Positions 15,322 through 24,587 of a DNA stretch of 64,000 nucleotides are shown piece by piece. The stretch's first letter is position 1. The number at the start of each line of letters is the position of its first letter. A program made the position numbers and the translations under genes. This stretch comes from DTU019 sp050949825 (GTDB lineage: Bacteria > Bacillota > Syntrophomonadia > Syntrophomonadales > Syntrophomonadaceae): NCBI GenBank assembly GCA_050949825.1, contig JBMNGL010000018.1, forward strand, positions 109,868 to 173,867, given 5' to 3'. The notes below the pieces were generated by a model. It worked only from the letters and a program-made list of their open reading frames with translations. It was not told the DNA's origin and ran no database searches.

Positions 15322-16899
15322 TTATTCGGCATTTGGTGTAACATTGTCCTGTGCACTGGGAATGTCAGCCCTAATCTCACCCTCTGCGAACATGCTCTGC
15401 CGCGGTTTTTTATCGATCATCACCGGACTTGTCAGCGGTGCAGAGGTGGACACCCCCAACTCCCTGAAGCGGCGCGCTGCTACCAAAACCCGGCTTTCCA
15501 TCGACCCCACCGCCTGGTTGTAACCTTCTACGGCGCGATCCAGGCCTCTGCGAATTTCTTCAAAGTGCCTTGCTAGCACGCCAATGCGCTCATAAAGCGT
15601 CTTGCCCAGTCTGCTGATTTCCCGGGCATTATCAGCTATGGCTTCCTGTCTCCAGCCATAGGCTACCGTTTTTAGCAGGGCGATCAAAGTGGTGGGTGTA
15701 GCCAGCATAACCCGCTGGCCAGAAGCATACTCGATTAAACCAGGATCGTATTCCAGAGCGGCGCTGAAAAAGGATTCCCCGGGGATAAATAATATGGCAA
15801 AATCCGGGGTGGGTTGGAACTGCTCCCAGTAGCTCTTGCTGCCCAGCTTATTGATATGCACCCTTAATTGGCGGGCATGTTCGGCCAGCCTGTATCGTTT
15901 CACAGTGTCGTCTTCAGCCTCCAGCGCATCCAGATAAGCCTGCAAGGGAGTTTTGGAATCCACTACCACATTGCGGCCTCCCGGCAGCTTTATAATCAGA
16001 TCGGGCCGCAGCCTTGAGTCGGGGTCTTGGCTGGTCTGCTGCTCAATAAAATCACAATAATTAATCATCCCTGCCATTTCCACCACCCGGCGCAGCTGGA
16101 TCTCCCCCCAGCGCCCCCGCACCTCCGGTCTGCGCAGGGCTTTGACCAGGTTGGCGGTTTCACTGTATAATTGGGCCTGGGTGCGCGACATGATACCCAC
16201 CTGTTCCAGCAGACTGGTATAGGCCCGGGTGCGCTCCTTCTCTATTAACTGCACCTTCTGATCTACCTCCCGCAGGGAATGCAAAACCGGATCAACCAAT
16301 AATTGAATCGCCTTCTGCCGGTTTTCCAAATCGGAACGGGCACCTTCCTGATATTTTTCCAATGAGGTGGCCGCCAATTCCAAGAAAGATTGATTATTAT
16401 GGCGTAAGGCTTCCGCCGACAACGATTTAAAGGCATCTGATAATTGCTCCCGGGCCTGGTCCAGCAACTGCCTTTCCCATTCCAGGCGCTGCTGACTATC
16501 CTGTAAACGGCCTTGCAGTTCAGTGACCCTGGTTTGCAGTTTATTTTCTTCACGATAGAGATCATCTATTTTTAGATCTTTGCTTGAGATTACCGCTTCC
16601 AAATCATCGATGCGCCGGCATCTCTCTTCAGCCGCAGCCCGTTTTTGCTGCTGCTCCTGCAGCTTTAGGCTGAGATTGTCCAATTGCTGCTTCTGTGCCT
16701 CGTGGAGCAGCTTCAGTTCCTGCACATACCGTTCTTTGGCCTGCAAATTCTCCTGATATAAGGCTTGTTCGCGTTGCCTGGCCTGTTCATATTGATCCTT
16801 CAGAAGGCGCAAACGCCAGTTGAGTGTTAAGCCGATCAACACACCTCCGATGACCATTCCAGCCATAATGCCCATCAATACGGTCCAGTCAAACATCAT
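15322..16899 (-). CDS. rmuC: DNA recombination protein RmuC
   Basis: A 525-aa RmuC-family protein, known to limit inverted-repeat-stimulated recombination. An N-terminal membrane helix (LMGIMAGMVIGGVLIGLTL) is followed by a long coiled coil (about 30-180, rich in Gln and Glu). Then comes the RmuC domain with the restriction-endonuclease-like core: GRWGEIQLRRVVEMAGM, VVDSKTPLQAYLDALE, FIPGESFFSAALE and MLATPTTLIALLKTVAYGW. The length is typical. ATG 16899 is followed at once by another ATG at 16896; either may start. It is read alone, leftward, with about 180 nt to the small 15133-15213 frame. Confidence 0.92.
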   Translation of the reverse strand: MMFDWTVLMGIMAGMVIGGVLIGLTLNWRLRLLKDQYEQARQREQALYQENLQAKERYVQELKLLHEAQKQQLDNLSLKLQEQQQKRAAAEERCRRIDDLEAVISSKDLKIDDLYREENKLQTRVTELQGRLQDSQQRLEWERQLLDQAREQLSDAFKSLSAEALRHNNQSFLELAATSLEKYQEGARSDLENRQKAIQLLVDPVLHSLREVDQKVQLIEKERTRAYTSLLEQVGIMSRTQAQLYSETANLVKALRRPEVRGRWGEIQLRRVVEMAGMINYCDFIEQQTSQDPDSRLRPDLIIKLPGGRNVVVDSKTPLQAYLDALEAEDDTVKRYRLAEHARQLRVHINKLGSKSYWEQFQPTPDFAILFIPGESFFSAALEYDPGLIEYASGQRVMLATPTTLIALLKTVAYGWRQEAIADNAREISRLGKTLYERIGVLARHFEEIRRGLDRAVEGYNQAVGSMESRVLVAARRFRELGVSTSAPLTSPVMIDKKPRQSMFAEGEIRADIPSAQDNVTPNAE

Positions 16900-17042
16900 T
16901 TAAAACCCGCTTTCTCCGTATTCCCTGCATTTCAGTATAACCCAATCCAAGACCGGCTTGAACCTGAGATTAACAACTAATCAATACATAATATACTCCG
17001 GCTCTGGTCAGGATAAGAAAAACACCTTAAGGAGGCAGTCTA

Positions 17043-17234
17043 TTGTTAACCCGTGATGGCGTCATAGCCCGATACATCCTGGCATTATGCTTTTTTTTCG
17101 CCTCGGGAAGCGGTCTGGCCACCGGGTGGCCAGCCACTCTGTGTGGGGTTATGGGCACCATACAATTGGCCAGCGCGCTTCTGCGCTACTCGCCCGGGTT
17201 GGATTTGTGGCAGCATTATAATAGGACTTCATGA
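17043..17234 (+). CDS. Small membrane protein, DUF2892/YgaP-TM-like
   Basis: A 63-aa protein with two hydrophobic helices (YILALCFFFASGSGLATG; ATLCGVMGTIQLASALL). It starts at TTG 17043 with AAGGAGG 7 nt upstream. The helix-glycine-helix pattern resembles the DUF2892 membrane domain often found alone or fused to rhodanese. A second, clearer member of this type lies at 19726. An intrinsic terminator follows. Role unknown. Confidence 0.65.
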   Translation: MLTRDGVIARYILALCFFFASGSGLATGWPATLCGVMGTIQLASALLRYSPGLDLWQHYNRTS

Positions 17235-17266
17235 ATATCAGCACCGAACCCTGTCGTTATAAACTG

Positions 17267-17292
17267 AAAAGCCCGGGTCACCCCGGGCTTTT
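17267..17292. terminator. Intrinsic terminator shared by convergent genes
   Basis: AAAAGCCCGGG, loop TCAC, CCCGGGCTTTT. It is symmetric and so usable from both strands. Confidence 0.85.
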
Positions 17293-17309
17293 CATTGCAG
17301 TTATCGGTA

Positions 17310-17711
17310 TTATTCCAGCTTCTCCAGCATATCCAAAACCATATCAAAAAAGTAACTTATGTCTTCTTTTTCATTGATTCCGGCTTTAAAACCAACCTCA
17401 GGGAAGCGGCCGGAGCAGTTAATCTTAACGTCTACCATGTAATTGGCCTGTTCCATATCGGATTCAATGCTTTCAACCTCGATGTCGTCCCAGTCTTCGT
17501 CAAGGATCAACTCTTCTTCATTAAGCAGCTTAGCATAGGCCCTGGCATCGATTTCTTCGCCATGATCAATGATCTGGGTCACTATCCAGAGTATATCTGC
17601 AACACTTATTTCCAACTCTTCCGCTAACTGAATAATTTCATTGGCAACCGGAGTAATTTTAAGCAAATCGGACAGATTTACCGGGTCACCTTTACCCCAT
17701 CTCTTACTCAC
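17310..17711 (-). CDS. Hypothetical acidic protein, 133 aa
   Basis: A soluble acidic protein, family not recognised. The first half is helical (LSDLLKITPVANEIIQLAEE; ISVADILWIVTQIIDHGEEI). The second half has strands ending in an acidic helix (EKEDISYFFDMVLDMLEKLE). Start GTG 17711 follows GGAGGTGAGG closely; the frame could extend to 17753 but without a ribosome site. It is monocistronic and converges on the DUF2892-like gene with a shared terminator. Confidence 0.65.
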   Translation of the reverse strand: MSKRWGKGDPVNLSDLLKITPVANEIIQLAEELEISVADILWIVTQIIDHGEEIDARAYAKLLNEEELILDEDWDDIEVESIESDMEQANYMVDVKINCSGRFPEVGFKAGINEKEDISYFFDMVLDMLEKLE

Positions 17712-18166
17712 AGCCTCACCTCCGCATCTAGCTGCATTCCCCGAGTACGTCAACTTTACAACCTGGCCGCAATCCCTTCACCCGCTGTGTTTGACATTTT
17801 CTGCCGTCTTTTCTAGGTTCCATTTACTTGATTATATGTGAAGTATGCAAAAAAAAACAGTGCAATAAAAAGGAAATGTTTAATAACTATGTTGCCCCAT
17901 ATACTCCCCAAAAATTATGGCATGAATCCATCCTGAGCCGATTGACTGCAGCCAACAGGGCATAATCGGTGTTCCTTCTTAAGCAGAGAGAACCTGAAGC
18001 CGCGGGTTCTGCGCTGTCTGGAAATAAGCCCCCGCCCCCAATGATGATGTGACACAATCCCTGTTATGTCAATTCATCTTGCTAATTAATACGCCCAAAA
18101 GGATGATAGCTTACTTGGCCGGATAATGCAAGGCGGGGTTAACCCTTTTTCCCCATTGCCTTATGG
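17712..18166. other. Intergenic, no gene recognised
   Basis: About 450 nt of mixed composition. I looked for a cobalamin riboswitch near the cob genes but found no GCCACTG-type box on either strand. A GAACC...GGTTC hairpin near 17988-18010 is the only clear structure. Confidence 0.4.
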
Positions 18167-18754
18167 CTATACTACTACACCGAAGTGTTGCAGTTGCATA
18201 CGTCCTGCAACAAGATTGATCTCTGTAAGTGATCCCGGCGGCACTGTCTCTTGCCAGGGATTGGAAATGGATTGCAATTGGCAAAGCATTACCTTGATTA
18301 CCCCGCCATGGGTGATAATCAGCGTGGTGCCGGCATGTTTCATGCAAATATCCTCAATTGCCTCCAGGCTTCTCCTGGCCAGATCAGAAAACGACTCCCC
18401 TCCCGGCACCCGAAAATCCTCGGGGTTGTTGAACCACTGCTCAAACTCTTCGCGGTAGCTGGCATAGACCTGATTAAAGGTTAGTCCCTCCCAGTTGCCA
18501 AAATGGAACTCGCGCAGGCGCCTATCGCTGACCGGCTCTATTTGAAAGGGCCGTGCCACAATTGCGGCGGTTTCATGGGCTCGCAACAGATCACTGCAAT
18601 ACACGGCCTCCACCTGTTCAGTGGCCTTAAGATGCTCAGCCAATCGGGCCGCCTGCTGCCTCCCCCTGTCATTAAGAGGGATGTCGGTATGCCCCTGGTA
18701 TTTCTGTATGGCATTCCACCGGGTTTCTCCATGCCTTATCAGGATTAATTTCAT
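18167..18754 (-). CDS. cobC: Histidine phosphatase, probable alpha-ribazole phosphatase
   Basis: A branch-1 histidine phosphatase, 195 aa. The phospho-acceptor His lies in LILIRHGETRWN, with the proton-donor Glu in REFHFGNWEGL and the second catalytic His in LIITHGGVIKVML. Such proteins include phosphoglycerate mutase-like enzymes. The specific call rests on the immediate neighbour cobS, which makes alpha-ribazole-phosphate-containing cobalamin that CobC dephosphorylates. The start is either ATG 18754 or ATG 18766; AAAAGG abuts the latter, so 18754 is preferred. It is the second gene of a two-gene unit, 35 nt after cobS. Confidence 0.8.
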   Translation of the reverse strand: MKLILIRHGETRWNAIQKYQGHTDIPLNDRGRQQAARLAEHLKATEQVEAVYCSDLLRAHETAAIVARPFQIEPVSDRRLREFHFGNWEGLTFNQVYASYREEFEQWFNNPEDFRVPGGESFSDLARRSLEAIEDICMKHAGTTLIITHGGVIKVMLCQLQSISNPWQETVPPGSLTEINLVAGRMQLQHFGVVV

Positions 18755-18789
18755 GCTATCTGGCATCCTTTTACAGATTTATTTTTCCC

Positions 18790-19530
18790 TTAATGCAGTA
18801 AGAACACTGCCGTAATGATAAAGATGGTTTCACTGCTCTCGCAAAGTGCGCCGAAGGTATCCCCAGTCATGCCCCCCAGCTGTTTGGCGATCCAGGCTGC
18901 TGCCAGCATACTTATCCCTATGGTAATGATCAGGGCGGTTAATGCGGTCCAGGCACAGGCCAGCCAGGCACCGACCAGCAGTACCAGGGCAGCTACAGCT
19001 ATTTTTATCGGCCCTGCTTCACTGCCGAAGGCAGAACCCAACCCGCTGACCTTGCGGGCGTAGGGGTAGCGGCAGATGGCATACACCATCATAAAGCGGC
19101 CTGCCGCGGGGGCCAACAGCAAAACCCAGGTTTTATCCGCCGGCAACAGGCTGTCCAGAAAGGCCAGCTTGAGCAGCAGAATGATGACCAGGGTAATCAC
19201 CCCCATGGCACCCACACGGCTGTCTTTCATTATCTCCAATTTACGTTCTCTGTCCCGACCGCTAAAAAGGCCGTCGGCAGAATCCATTACCCCATCCAGG
19301 TGCAAGGCTCCTGTCATCAGTATCCAGGTGCATAAGATCAGGGCCTCAGCAGCAATCCCCGCTCCCAGTAGCTCCGTTAGTCTGGATACACCGACCAGAA
19401 TCATTCCAATGATAAAGCCAACTACAGGGTAGTAATAAAGCGAATTGGCAAACTCTTTGTCCCCGGCAATCCTGTTGCCATAAACCGGCGCTATGGTCAG
19501 GAAGCTGATGGCCAGCAATAGACTGCGCAT
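18790..19530 (-). CDS. cobS: Adenosylcobinamide-GDP ribazoletransferase (cobalamin synthase)
   Basis: The integral membrane enzyme joining adenosylcobinamide-GDP and alpha-ribazole(-phosphate) in the last step of B12 nucleotide-loop assembly. It is 246 aa and strongly hydrophobic. The family motif LHLDGVMDSADGLFSGRDRE holds the metal-binding acidic residues, and DSRVGAMGVI follows it, both diagnostic for CobS. Start ATG 19530 has AGGAGG at ideal spacing; a longer frame to 19626 adds a non-conserved basic tail. It is followed by the probable cobC gene in the same direction. No riboswitch was found upstream. Confidence 0.93.
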   Translation of the reverse strand: MRSLLLAISFLTIAPVYGNRIAGDKEFANSLYYYPVVGFIIGMILVGVSRLTELLGAGIAAEALILCTWILMTGALHLDGVMDSADGLFSGRDRERKLEIMKDSRVGAMGVITLVIILLLKLAFLDSLLPADKTWVLLLAPAAGRFMMVYAICRYPYARKVSGLGSAFGSEAGPIKIAVAALVLLVGAWLACAWTALTALIITIGISMLAAAWIAKQLGGMTGDTFGALCESSETIFIITAVFLLH

Positions 19531-19725
19531 ATGTTTCCTCCTGGTGCAAACATTTTTTGTGTTCCTAGTTGATCTGTTTTGAATTGGCCTGTCCCGCCAA
19601 TTTGGCATAATATGGTTTTGCGTCACAATAGACCCAGCTTTATCAGATTTTTAGGGAGTCGGATTTGGTTAGGGTTAAACCGGCTGGGACACATTAAGAA
19701 TAATACTAAATTGGAGGTAATGCGA

Positions 19726-19902
19726 ATGCATCTGGATTTCAAGAAAAATCTCAACCTGGTTGATCGCAGCATCAGAATCATACTGGGAGTATTCCTTATT
19801 GGCCTGGTTATCCTTCAGCCGGTGGCCATCAATAGCACCTGGATGATGGTTTTTGCGGTAATGGGTTTGGGCATGGTGGCTGAAGGACTGAATAGCTACT
19901 GA
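19726..19902 (+). CDS. DUF2892 small membrane protein, 58 aa
   Basis: The sequence opens LDFKKNLNLVDRSIRIILGV and continues with two membrane helices (FLIGLVILQPVAI; MMVFAVMGLGMVAEGL). This is the usual layout of DUF2892 (N-V-D-R-x-I-R motif then two helices). Start ATG 19726 has GGAGG 8 nt upstream; ATG 19720 is too close to it. It is monocistronic, divergent from cobS, and ends before a clear terminator. Function of the family is not established. Confidence 0.8.
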   Translation: MHLDFKKNLNLVDRSIRIILGVFLIGLVILQPVAINSTWMMVFAVMGLGMVAEGLNSY

Positions 19903-19970
19903 CTGGTCTACGACCTTCTTGGTTGGTCAACCGCCCCGCCAGACACGGCTTAATCAAATCATTTTTTAAT

Positions 19971-19996
19971 AGACAGCGTTAATGGCTGTCTTTTTT
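19971..19996 (+). terminator. Intrinsic terminator
   Basis: AGACAGC, loop GTTAATG, GCTGTCT, then TTTTTT. Confidence 0.85.
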
Positions 19997-20009
19997 CCGA
20001 TGCACCGTC

Positions 20010-20531
20010 TCACAAGTACCTGCCCAATAGGAATCCCACTATCAAGGCCAGGGTACTACTTATCAGCAGTTTGGCGGTTTCTGCCGGGGGCAGCTTAATA
20101 GAACTGCGCACCCTGGTTTCCCACTGGCGCCGCCTTTTCTGCCGCTGGGCGGCACGAACGTCTTCTTCCATTTCGGTAATCATCTTATTGCGCATTTGGT
20201 AGATGCGCATCTGTACCTGCTGAGCATCCTCGCCCCAAACAGCCTGGCACCGGCTCTGTAGCCACTGACACTGCTCATTTACAAAAGCAGTACATATGTC
20301 CAGGGCTTCAGGCCACTGTCTGCTCTCCGGTATGGCCTCGGCCATCTCAGTGCTGCATACCCGAATGGCATCCAAGACCTGATCCGCGAAGCCGGTAAGT
20401 CCAGCGGTGCCACGGGTGGATCGGATCTCCTCTGCATTGTTAGCCGCTTCTTGTACCCTTATTATCATGGTCAACTGCATTTCCTGGAATAGAGCGGTGA
20501 TATCTATACTGTCCCCTTTCAATTTGTTCAT
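20010..20531 (-). CDS. Hypothetical tail-anchored protein, 173 aa
   Basis: The protein is largely helical and polar for about 150 residues (LFQEMQLTMIIRVQEAANNA; QRQKRRRQWETRVRSSIKLP). It ends in a single hydrophobic helix LLISSTLALIVGFLLGRYL, suggesting a C-terminal membrane anchor with the bulk in the cytosol. Start ATG 20531 is preceded by GAGGTGG; the frame extends to 20576 without a ribosome site. Family not recognised. It is divergent from the copper-amine-oxidase-like gene. Confidence 0.65.
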   Translation of the reverse strand: MNKLKGDSIDITALFQEMQLTMIIRVQEAANNAEEIRSTRGTAGLTGFADQVLDAIRVCSTEMAEAIPESRQWPEALDICTAFVNEQCQWLQSRCQAVWGEDAQQVQMRIYQMRNKMITEMEEDVRAAQRQKRRRQWETRVRSSIKLPPAETAKLLISSTLALIVGFLLGRYL

Positions 20532-20725
20532 ATCGATAACCACCTCACTATTGTTAAGTATTCTCCTTCTTTGCAACGGTTTCCTCCAACTGATGACTGA
20601 ACCCGCTCACAAAGCGGACCATCTGCATGCAAAGCAGATTAAAGAAGTGTAAAATAAGATACGGAATATAAACAGACTTCACCCCAGCTTTTTGGGGGTT
20701 GAGCGTTTTTTCGGGAGGTATTGGC

Positions 20726-21685
20726 ATGAGGCAGCAGAAAAAAAGGCGCAGTTCTCTGCCCACACTGATGATGGGACTTTTGTTGGTTTTAACCCTGCTG
20801 CTCATTGGGGCTTACCTGCAGCAGCACCGTCCCGATGCTCCGGCCTCATCGGGTAACGTGCCCACAACACCAGATGACAACGCCCCTAACGACCACTTCG
20901 GGATCAGCAGTCATATACTACAGGAGCAATTGAGCCAACTGTGGAATCTCCAGTTTTCACCCCCGCAAACCTCGCAGTCCTATACCCTGAGCCGGGGTAC
21001 GGGGGCTGTCAATGAGCAGCTGCAGATTAAATGTGAAATCTATGAGCAACAGGCCGCTATTGCCTGGATAGAGCTGAACGCGGATTTCAAGACAATCGCT
21101 CCGGACAGCCTGGATCAGGCCTGCCACTACTTCAAATCCACCGCCGCCCTGGTAGGAAACAGCCAGGATGCTGAGCAATTTATGATATGGTTGTCCTCAC
21201 GGATAAGCGGGCTGCAGTTGGCGCCCCTCAATGATGCGGTTATCGTTGGCAAAAACAAATATACCCTGGCGGTCAGCGGTTCAGACCTTAACTTGATCAT
21301 AACCCCGGCCCCTCCGCCGCCGGTGATCTACCTAAACGGGCAGAGACTGCACTTTGATGTCAATCCTATCATCGAAGATGGCCGCACCCTGGTTCCACTG
21401 CGCGCCATTTTTGAAGCCATGGGGGCTACTGTAACCTGGAATGATGCCACCGCCACAGCCACCGCAGTAAAAGGCAATACCCGGGTGGTGCTGCCCGTAG
21501 GCTCCACCACTCCAACTATCAATGGAATAATATTTAAATTGGATGTACCCGCTCGGATTGTTGAGGGACGCACCCTGGCGCCTCTGCGCTTTGTAGGGGA
21601 GGCCTTTGGAGGGCGTGTCACCTGGGATGGCGGCACCAATTTGATCACCATTACCACCGATACAGCCGATAAGACCGCTCCCTAA
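20726..21685 (+). CDS. Membrane-anchored protein with copper amine oxidase N-terminal-like domain
   Basis: A 319-aa surface protein. A basic N-terminus and one helix (LMMGLLLVLTLLLIGAYLQQ) anchor it. A unique region of about 150 residues follows. Then there is a typical Cu_amine_oxidN1 repeat pair at about 200-312: IYLNGQRLHFDVNPIIEDGR, TLVPLRAIFEAMGATVTWND and TLAPLRFVGEAFGGRVTWDG. In Clostridia this domain is a wall- or carbohydrate-associated module and not an oxidase. ATG 20726 is used because GGGAGG lies 7 nt upstream. A terminator is seen at 21798-21833. Confidence 0.85.
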   Translation: MRQQKKRRSSLPTLMMGLLLVLTLLLIGAYLQQHRPDAPASSGNVPTTPDDNAPNDHFGISSHILQEQLSQLWNLQFSPPQTSQSYTLSRGTGAVNEQLQIKCEIYEQQAAIAWIELNADFKTIAPDSLDQACHYFKSTAALVGNSQDAEQFMIWLSSRISGLQLAPLNDAVIVGKNKYTLAVSGSDLNLIITPAPPPPVIYLNGQRLHFDVNPIIEDGRTLVPLRAIFEAMGATVTWNDATATATAVKGNTRVVLPVGSTTPTINGIIFKLDVPARIVEGRTLAPLRFVGEAFGGRVTWDGGTNLITITTDTADKTAP

Positions 21686-21797
21686 GCATTGTACATTCAC
21701 AGTCATGAAATTGGGGCGCTCCCTCCCGTGCTGACAGCACTATTATCAACCGGGACAAAAAGGTGAACTGCTGGAAAGAATCCTGCAAAAAAATAGA

Positions 21798-21833
21798 GCC
21801 GTGTCGCGGAAATGGTCACAGCGACACGGTTTT
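21798..21833 (+). terminator. Intrinsic terminator
   Basis: GCCGTGTCGC and GCGACACGGT form a stem around GGAAATGGTCACA, followed by TTTTATT. The rest of 21686-21975 holds nothing I recognise. Confidence 0.8.
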
Positions 21834-21975
21834 ATTGCGAGGAGTTGCCCGGCACTGTTCCGTCAAAGGTGCGGGGCATTCCGGAAAAGTATTGCTCCTT
21901 ACTCAGAACGGTTCGACTCTTACAGCCCAGGATACATTTCCGTAAACCTTTGCCGGTTCTAATTACCGCAGCAAT

Positions 21976-22857
21976 TTACAATTTATCCTTCACGTTTTTC
22001 ACCAAAAGCTGCATGGTGCTCAACATGATGTCGGGAGGATAGTAGGCCATGCCGCCTTTGAGATAGCGTTCAAAAACCTGCTGCCCGATCTGTTTCTCAT
22101 CAACCCCGCTCTGCAGACCGGCTTTGATAAATGCAAAGCCTTCCTCGGCGGCTCGGATGCTCTGCTGCAGATATTCCCCTACTGCTGAGCCCTGCATCAC
22201 ATCGCCATGGGCCATGGCCAAAACCTGCAGGGGAAAGGTTTGAAAACGCTGCAAGGTGCTCATATAGCTGTCATAGTTCTGGAAAAAAACCGGGGAGATC
22301 TCCTCAGGCCCCGTCTTGTATCCGGCCGCATCTGAAACGAACATGATCTGGTCGCTCTCCAGGTATGCGGCCAGCGAACAGGGGCTGTGACCCGGCGCAT
22401 CCAGAATATCCAGCTTGAGGGTGTCGCCCAGAAGCAGGTGATCCCCTTCCCCCACCACCACATCAACTGCGATAGGTCCGGGGGCCGATACCTGTGGAAT
22501 GGCCTCTATGAAGCCTTGCTGAAGATAGGATTCGCTAACATAACGGTCGCTGGCAAAGGCGCCTGCCATGGCCTTTTCTTTCGACAATACCTTTTGGGTG
22601 CTGCTGCTGCCCACCACCAGTGCAGAAGGAAACAGTTGTCTGAGAATGGGAATACCACAAACATGGTCAAAATGTGAGTGCAAAACGACAATGTATTTAA
22701 TATCCGGTTTCACGGGAAGCTGCTTCCATTGCTGAGCAAAGATTACCGCCCCTGCACTGGTGCCGCACTCGATTAAGGCGGCTTCCTCCTCACCCACCAC
22801 ATAATAGTTGAAATAACCATTGCCGAAAAGCTTAACATGTTCAGTCAGCTGTTGCAT
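21976..22857 (-). CDS. MBL-fold metallo-hydrolase
   Basis: A 293-aa metallo-beta-lactamase-fold protein. The metal-binding signature HSHFDHVCG lies at about residues 68-76. A downstream His (DAPGHSPCSLAAYLE), an Asp (MFVSDAAGYKTG) and a His in LAMAHGDVMQG complete the usual set. The N-terminus (LTEHVKLFGNGYFNYYVVGE; EEAALIECGTSAGA) resembles uncharacterised MBL hydrolases, not the flavodiiron proteins, since no flavodoxin domain follows. ATG 22857 has GGAGGCG upstream; a longer frame to 22992 has no support. It is in a leftward run with a nitroreductase and an inositol monophosphatase. Substrate unknown. Confidence 0.85.
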   Translation of the reverse strand: MQQLTEHVKLFGNGYFNYYVVGEEEAALIECGTSAGAVIFAQQWKQLPVKPDIKYIVVLHSHFDHVCGIPILRQLFPSALVVGSSSTQKVLSKEKAMAGAFASDRYVSESYLQQGFIEAIPQVSAPGPIAVDVVVGEGDHLLLGDTLKLDILDAPGHSPCSLAAYLESDQIMFVSDAAGYKTGPEEISPVFFQNYDSYMSTLQRFQTFPLQVLAMAHGDVMQGSAVGEYLQQSIRAAEEGFAFIKAGLQSGVDEKQIGQQVFERYLKGGMAYYPPDIMLSTMQLLVKNVKDKL

Positions 22858-22915
22858 GCTTAGTCGCCTCCTCCAAATAATTGCCTGATTGCACCGCCGC
22901 AAGTTTTTGGCCTGC

Positions 22916-23461
22916 TCATGATGCAGGCGGTGGAAAGGGCCGTGCAAAGGTATTGTAATGCACCTTTTGGTAGGGCAGTTTAGTGTCATCATTGGGCGTT
23001 TTCTGCTCAGCCGGGTAGCCTATAGCTACAATGGCCAGGACCTCCAAAGAATCCGGCAGATGCAACAATTCCTTTACATAATTCGATGCTGTCTTGCGAT
23101 CATTGTGCCACCGTTCACGCACCTGTATCCAACATGAACCCAGGCCCATGGCGGTTGCTGTCAGGTGCAGCAGCATTGTACAGATGGATGAATCCTCCAC
23201 CCAAACATCACATTTGCCCGGATCGGCCGCCACTACAATCCCCAGCGGAGCCTCAGCCAAAAATGATGCGCCGTGCTCCTTGCATAAAGCCAGTTTCTGC
23301 AATAGTTCCTGATCTTGCACCACTATGAATTCCCAGGGACGCCGTGCACGGGAAGATGGAGCCATTAAGGCCGCTTTTACAAGCTGCTCCACCTGTTGCG
23401 GTTCCAGTTTTCTTTCCTGGAACTTGCGAATACTGCGCCTTCTTCTTAACAAGTCCAGCAT
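22916..23461 (-). CDS. Nitroreductase family protein
   Basis: A 181-aa FMN-dependent oxidoreductase. The N-terminal motif LLRRRRSIRKFQERKLEPQQ and the following ALMAPSSRARRPWEFIVVQD are characteristic of the fold and of FMN phosphate binding. GLGSCWIQVRER and VLAIVAIGYPAEQK form the C-terminal core. ATG 23461 follows GGAGGAG. Members reduce nitro groups, quinones or flavins with NAD(P)H; the substrate is not predictable. It lies 58 nt upstream of the MBL hydrolase gene and 53 nt downstream of the inositol monophosphatase gene, so the three may be co-transcribed. Confidence 0.9.
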   Translation of the reverse strand: MLDLLRRRRSIRKFQERKLEPQQVEQLVKAALMAPSSRARRPWEFIVVQDQELLQKLALCKEHGASFLAEAPLGIVVAADPGKCDVWVEDSSICTMLLHLTATAMGLGSCWIQVRERWHNDRKTASNYVKELLHLPDSLEVLAIVAIGYPAEQKTPNDDTKLPYQKVHYNTFARPFPPPAS

Positions 23462-23514
23462 GATGTTTCTCCTCCTCCGCAAACTCTAATGTTGTATCCT
23501 GTGAGGGCAAGCGG

Positions 23515-24312
23515 CTATTTGGTATCGGACCGCTGAATTTCGGTTATGATTTGCTCACAAATCACCGAGTTGCCTGCCGCCAATGATACTCCACGCTTCT
23601 CGGGCAGGTATGCCACCTGTCCGCCGGCTTCCTCCACCAGCAGGGTGCCGGCAGCCACATCCCAGACACTGAGATTTAACTCCCAATACCCGTCCAGGGT
23701 GCCCATGGCTACATTACATAAATCATAGGCTGCTGAGCCCATACGGCGAATGCCCCGCACCCGCGGGGTAAAATGAGCGAAGTAATTGAGGTTGTTGTCA
23801 GCGTGGGTGGCACGATCATAAGGAAATCCCGTTGCCAGTACACAATGACTCAGATCGCTCTTTTTTCCCACTGTAATGGGCTGCTCATTAAGAAAAGCGC
23901 CTTGACCGCGCACCGCGGTAAACATCTGGTCGAGGATAGGCGCATAAACCACTCCCATAATGATCCGGCCTTGATGCTGCAAGGCGATCGAAATAGAAAA
24001 AATGGGCAGCCCCTGCGCATAATTGGTGGTGCCATCCAGGGGATCAATTATCCATAGGTACTCTGATTGGCCGATTTGCTGGCCTTGTTCTTCAGATAAA
24101 ATGGCGTGCTGCGGGTAGCCATGCCGGATGGCGGTAATCAGGTACTCCTCGGAATAATGATCCACATCGGTAACCAGGTCAATGCCGGAGGATTTCGTCG
24201 CCACCCCCAGACTATTGCGGCCCAGATTGGCCTTTTGAATCTCACCGACCGTTTTGGCCCAGCTACAGGTTTGTTCAAGGATTTGATTAATATTCACCAC
24301 TGTTATATGCAT
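23515..24312 (-). CDS. suhB: Inositol monophosphatase family protein
   Basis: A magnesium-dependent phosphatase, 265 aa. All IMPase signatures are present: the first metal ligand in AILSEEQG, motif A in WIIDPLDGTTNYAQG (Asp, Asp, Gly, Thr) and motif B in WDVAAGTLLVEEAGG. Substrates of the family include inositol-1-phosphate, fructose-1,6-bisphosphate and related sugar phosphates, so the suhB symbol is by similarity only. The start is uncertain: ATG 24312 has a poor ribosome site and no better codon is obvious. It is the first gene of a leftward run that continues with nitroreductase and MBL hydrolase. Confidence 0.9.
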   Translation of the reverse strand: MHITVVNINQILEQTCSWAKTVGEIQKANLGRNSLGVATKSSGIDLVTDVDHYSEEYLITAIRHGYPQHAILSEEQGQQIGQSEYLWIIDPLDGTTNYAQGLPIFSISIALQHQGRIIMGVVYAPILDQMFTAVRGQGAFLNEQPITVGKKSDLSHCVLATGFPYDRATHADNNLNYFAHFTPRVRGIRRMGSAAYDLCNVAMGTLDGYWELNLSVWDVAAGTLLVEEAGGQVAYLPEKRGVSLAAGNSVICEQIITEIQRSDTK

Positions 24313-24587
24313 CTGATTGGTTTAAGCAACCAGTTGCTCTCCTTCCCGACTGCCAGTTATAAGCTGGATTTGTACTGCAGTTATGATTTGGGCCTTCTCA
24401 ATAATTTATACCCCGGCTGCGGTCTTAAAAACAGGGCCAGTTTCAATCATATACCCGGGCGATGAAGAGCGCATCTTTGATTTCATGCCTGCGGCCGCGC
24501 CTCAGGGCATGAATTCAAGTTCTTAACCCCGCCTCATTTTATTGAAATGGCCTGGAAAGCTGCTTTCCCAGCCTGGGCTGCCAATCC

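Noticed and set aside
18167..19726. Cobalamin riboswitch near cobS/cobC
   Set aside because: No B12-box-like sequence or matching stems on either strand between 17700 and 19730.
24313..24587. Plus-strand coding sequence ending near 24465
   Set aside because: It is the opposite-strand shadow of the inositol monophosphatase gene extended by chance; no start or ribosome site in the intergenic part.
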